Assembly (NCBI GenBank): GCA_964016985.1
Contig: OZ024830.1
Coordinates: forward strand, 63,070,550 to 63,134,549
DNA: 64,000 bases
Source: Anodontia alba
Taxonomy: Eukaryota; Mollusca; Bivalvia; Lucinida; Lucinidae
Direction of reading: 5' to 3'
Shown here piece by piece: positions 62,016-64,000 of this stretch (the first letter of the stretch is position 1; every line of letters begins with the position of its first letter). A program made the position numbers and the translations under genes. The notes under the pieces were generated by a model. The model was not told where the DNA came from. It was given only the letters and a program-made list of their open reading frames with translations, and did not search any database.

Positions 62016-63356
62016 CGAGGGATGTTCGAAATGAATTGCTTATTGTCCTCTAGCTCGATATCCACGTGGGGCACGATAAAAACCAATACATGCCTGTATA
62101 GGGCTATTCAATATCTACACAATGGTGTATAAATGTACATGTTAAACTAAGTGCAAGACATAAAATTTGCCATTTGAATACACGCAGTCATTGACCACTG
62201 CAGTAAAAATGGTTGGTAGAAGCGTCTACAAAAAAGATGAAATACGGGCTTACATCAAAGCTCGCTCAAAACTTGGTTGTTCTTTGAAGAAGCTGATGAC
62301 TGAAATTTCTACTGCTTTTGGACCTTCTTGTGTGTCTTATGACACAGTTCGGCAGTGGAAAAAGACATTTGAGTCTGGTGTAGAGTCCATCAAAAATGCA
62401 CCGAAATCAAGTAAGGCCAAAATCTGCATCTCGTAAAGAAACTGTTTCCAAAATAAAGGAAATCATTGAAGGAGATGCCAGATTTACAGTTCGCGATATT
62501 GCACGAAAGGTAGGCATATCACTATCAACGGTTCACCTTATTTTGAAGAAGCATTTGAAAGTCAGAAAGATTTTTGATAGATGGGTGCCACATCTGTTGA
62601 CTGACGAGCAAAAGTGGCAACGGGTTAAAGTGGCCAAAAAGCTGCTTCAAATGTTTCCAAAATATGACAAAAAGCAGTTTGCCAATGTCGTCACAGGTGA
62701 TGAAACCTGGGTCCATTATTTTGAGCCCGTCAGAAAGGTTAGCAATAAGATCTGGGCCACTAAACACAGCAAACGCCCAATAATTGCCAAACGTTCTTTG
62801 AGTACAAAGAAGGTTTTGTATGCAATCTTCTTCTCTGGTGAAGGAGTCGGAATAAAAGTGCCAGTGAAAAAGGGCAAAAGCATCACCGAAAAGTACTACA
62901 AAGACATAGTACTGAAGAAACTGAAAAAGTATTATCAGAAACGACGCCCTGCCACTGGTTTTAAACATGTCCGTCTTCTACATGACAATGCCCTAGCTCA
63001 TACCTCCGCAATAGTTACGGCGTTTTTGAAGAAAGAAAAAGTAACTGTTTTGCCTCACCCCCCGCATTCCCCAGACCTTGCCCCATGTGATTTTGTTTTG
63101 TTTCCAAAATTGAAAGCATTCCTTGCTGGGCGGATATACCAGTCCCGACAGGCACTTGGATCTGCCATTCATCAGTACCTTATTACTGTGCCCAAATCAG
63201 CGTACCGTGACGCCTTCAAGAAGTGGATACATCGGCTGAAACTTTGCATTTCTAGCAACGGGGAGTACTTCGTGGGCATGAAATGAGTACTTTTGGGCTA
63301 ACTTGAAATTTAAAGTCTTCAGATAGAAATAAGCAATTCATTTCGAACATCCCTCG
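62016..63356 (+). mobile_element. Nearly intact mariner transposon (D34D type)
   Basis: 1341 bases with 29-bp inverted ends that are identical (CGAGGGATGTTCGAAATGAA then TTGCTTATT), flanked by TA at 62014-62015 and 63357-63358. Removing the element and one TA restores the host array unit (aggaattTAtgtagg), so the insertion and target duplication are directly visible. It carries one transposase gene with one frameshift. Perfect ends and few lesions point to a young insertion. Confidence 0.96.
62209..63286 (+). pseudogene. Mariner transposase, single frameshift
   Basis: Transposase of a Tc1/mariner element, a nuclear protein that cuts and joins the inverted ends at TA. From ATG 62209 (MVGRSVYKKDEIRAYIKAR) the frame runs to 62436; the rest is in another frame to TGA at 63284-63286. 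The break is near 62405-62425, where one extra base fits the family. Visible: helix-turn-helix segments (IARKVGISLSTVHLIL), WVPHLLTDEQK linker, catalytic [22 protein letters not shown] and SPDLAPCDFVLF, with 34 residues between the second and third Asp. About 355 residues in total, normal for the family. All catalytic residues are present. Confidence 0.93.
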
Positions 63357-63358
63357 TA

Positions 63359-64000
63359 TGTAGGAGGTCACCAAACATTGTTACATAGTAAATATGTAAG
63401 CCGTGGGCCTGATGGTTTCAATGAAGAAGATTTTTGAAGTTTTTTTCTTTTATAAGTCTATGGGAGCTAATGAGCCCGGGGACGTGGCCAATTTGGATCA
63501 AGGTTGACAGGATTTGTGTAGGAAACCACAAAACATAGCTAAATACTAAACATCTTACCTCTGGGCCTTATTGTTTCAGAGAAGAAGATTTTTGAAGGTT
63601 CTTAGCTATAGAGTGCTATGTAAACAAATGACTGCCTGGGGTGTGACCCGTTTGGACCCAAGGGTCTTGATCGGCATGATTTATGTAGGGGACCACTAAA
63701 CATTGCTATATACTAAATATATAAGCCATGAGCCCATGGTTTCAGAAAGAAAATTTTTAAAGTTTTTCCCAATATAAGTCTATGGGAGCTAATGAATCCC
63801 GTGGTGTGGCCAATTTGGACCCTAGGGGTATGGTTGGCAGGATTTATGTAGGGGACCACTAAACATTGCTACATACTAAATATGTAAGCAGTGGGCCTCA
63901 TGGTTTCTGAGAAAAATTTTTTTAAAGTTTTCCCATTATGAGACTATGGGAGCTAATGAACCCCAGGGTGTGGCCAATTTGGACCCTAGGGGTATGGTTG
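63359..64000. repeat. ~170-bp tandem array, right part
   Basis: Units at about 63359, 63516, 63680 and 63845 with ggatttatgtaggggaccac, ctacatactaaatatgtaag, gggcctcatggtttc, tatgggagctaatga and ttggaccctaggggtatgg. Runs to the window edge. Confidence 0.88.

Noticed and set aside
62525..62968. 147-codon minus-strand frame
   Set aside because: It is the antisense of the mariner transposase.

Overview
The window is eukaryotic nuclear DNA, AT-rich and very repeat-dense. It carries the 3' part of one large gene on the minus strand and no other convincing host gene. The gene is an invertebrate neural-cadherin (CadN-type classical cadherin). The repeat content (long tandem arrays, many small foldback elements, mariner transposons, a decayed LINE, and arrays with a recurring 'ggagataactcc' motif) together with the cadherin type suggests a lophotrochozoan, most likely a bivalve mollusc. 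The species group is an inference; no species marker is visible.

The cadherin runs right to left from 60951 to 17697 in 13 exons joined in a consistent reading phase (about 1022 codons visible, plus stop). In protein order these encode the end of the last cadherin repeat, the membrane-distal conserved region, EGF, laminin G, EGF, laminin G, two Cys-rich EGF-like modules, one transmembrane helix split by an intron, and a catenin-binding tail ending at a TAG at 17697-17699. The upstream cadherin repeats and the start codon lie beyond 64000. All splice sites used are GT..AG; one acceptor (exon at 56841) is ambiguous.

Layout by region. 1-1575: a giant foldback element with another insertion inside it. 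1576-17696: sequence 3' of the gene with no recognised gene, filled with foldback/MITE copies. 18059-24853 (last intron): a 27-bp minisatellite, a ~180-bp array, two related ~60-bp arrays and a ~140-bp array centred on a GATGGCCGCCATC-like palindrome. 24980-28223: a mariner 3' remnant and a full-length but broken mariner. 28547-34374: 51-bp repeats split into three blocks by other arrays. 34562-38338: a 31-bp array, a degenerate AGTCAAGTGA array and a recent 246-bp duplication. 38643-47848: a ~110-bp array, a decayed LINE (40290-43375), and ~145-bp and ~160-bp arrays. 51416-55550: a ~430-bp array interrupted by a ~320-bp array. 55900-60842: exons mixed with MITEs and hairpins. 60952-64000: a ~170-bp array holding a nearly intact mariner (62016-63356).

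The window is best read as an adhesion-receptor gene whose introns have been a sink for nested mobile elements and satellites. I found no operon, CRISPR, viral or RNA-gene locus. The most unusual material is the nested palindromic and tandem architecture: repeat units that are multiples of 3 and stay open on both strands, arrays dense in TCAAGGTCA-type sites, and a ~690-bp island with 13-bp inverted ends next to a long hairpin.
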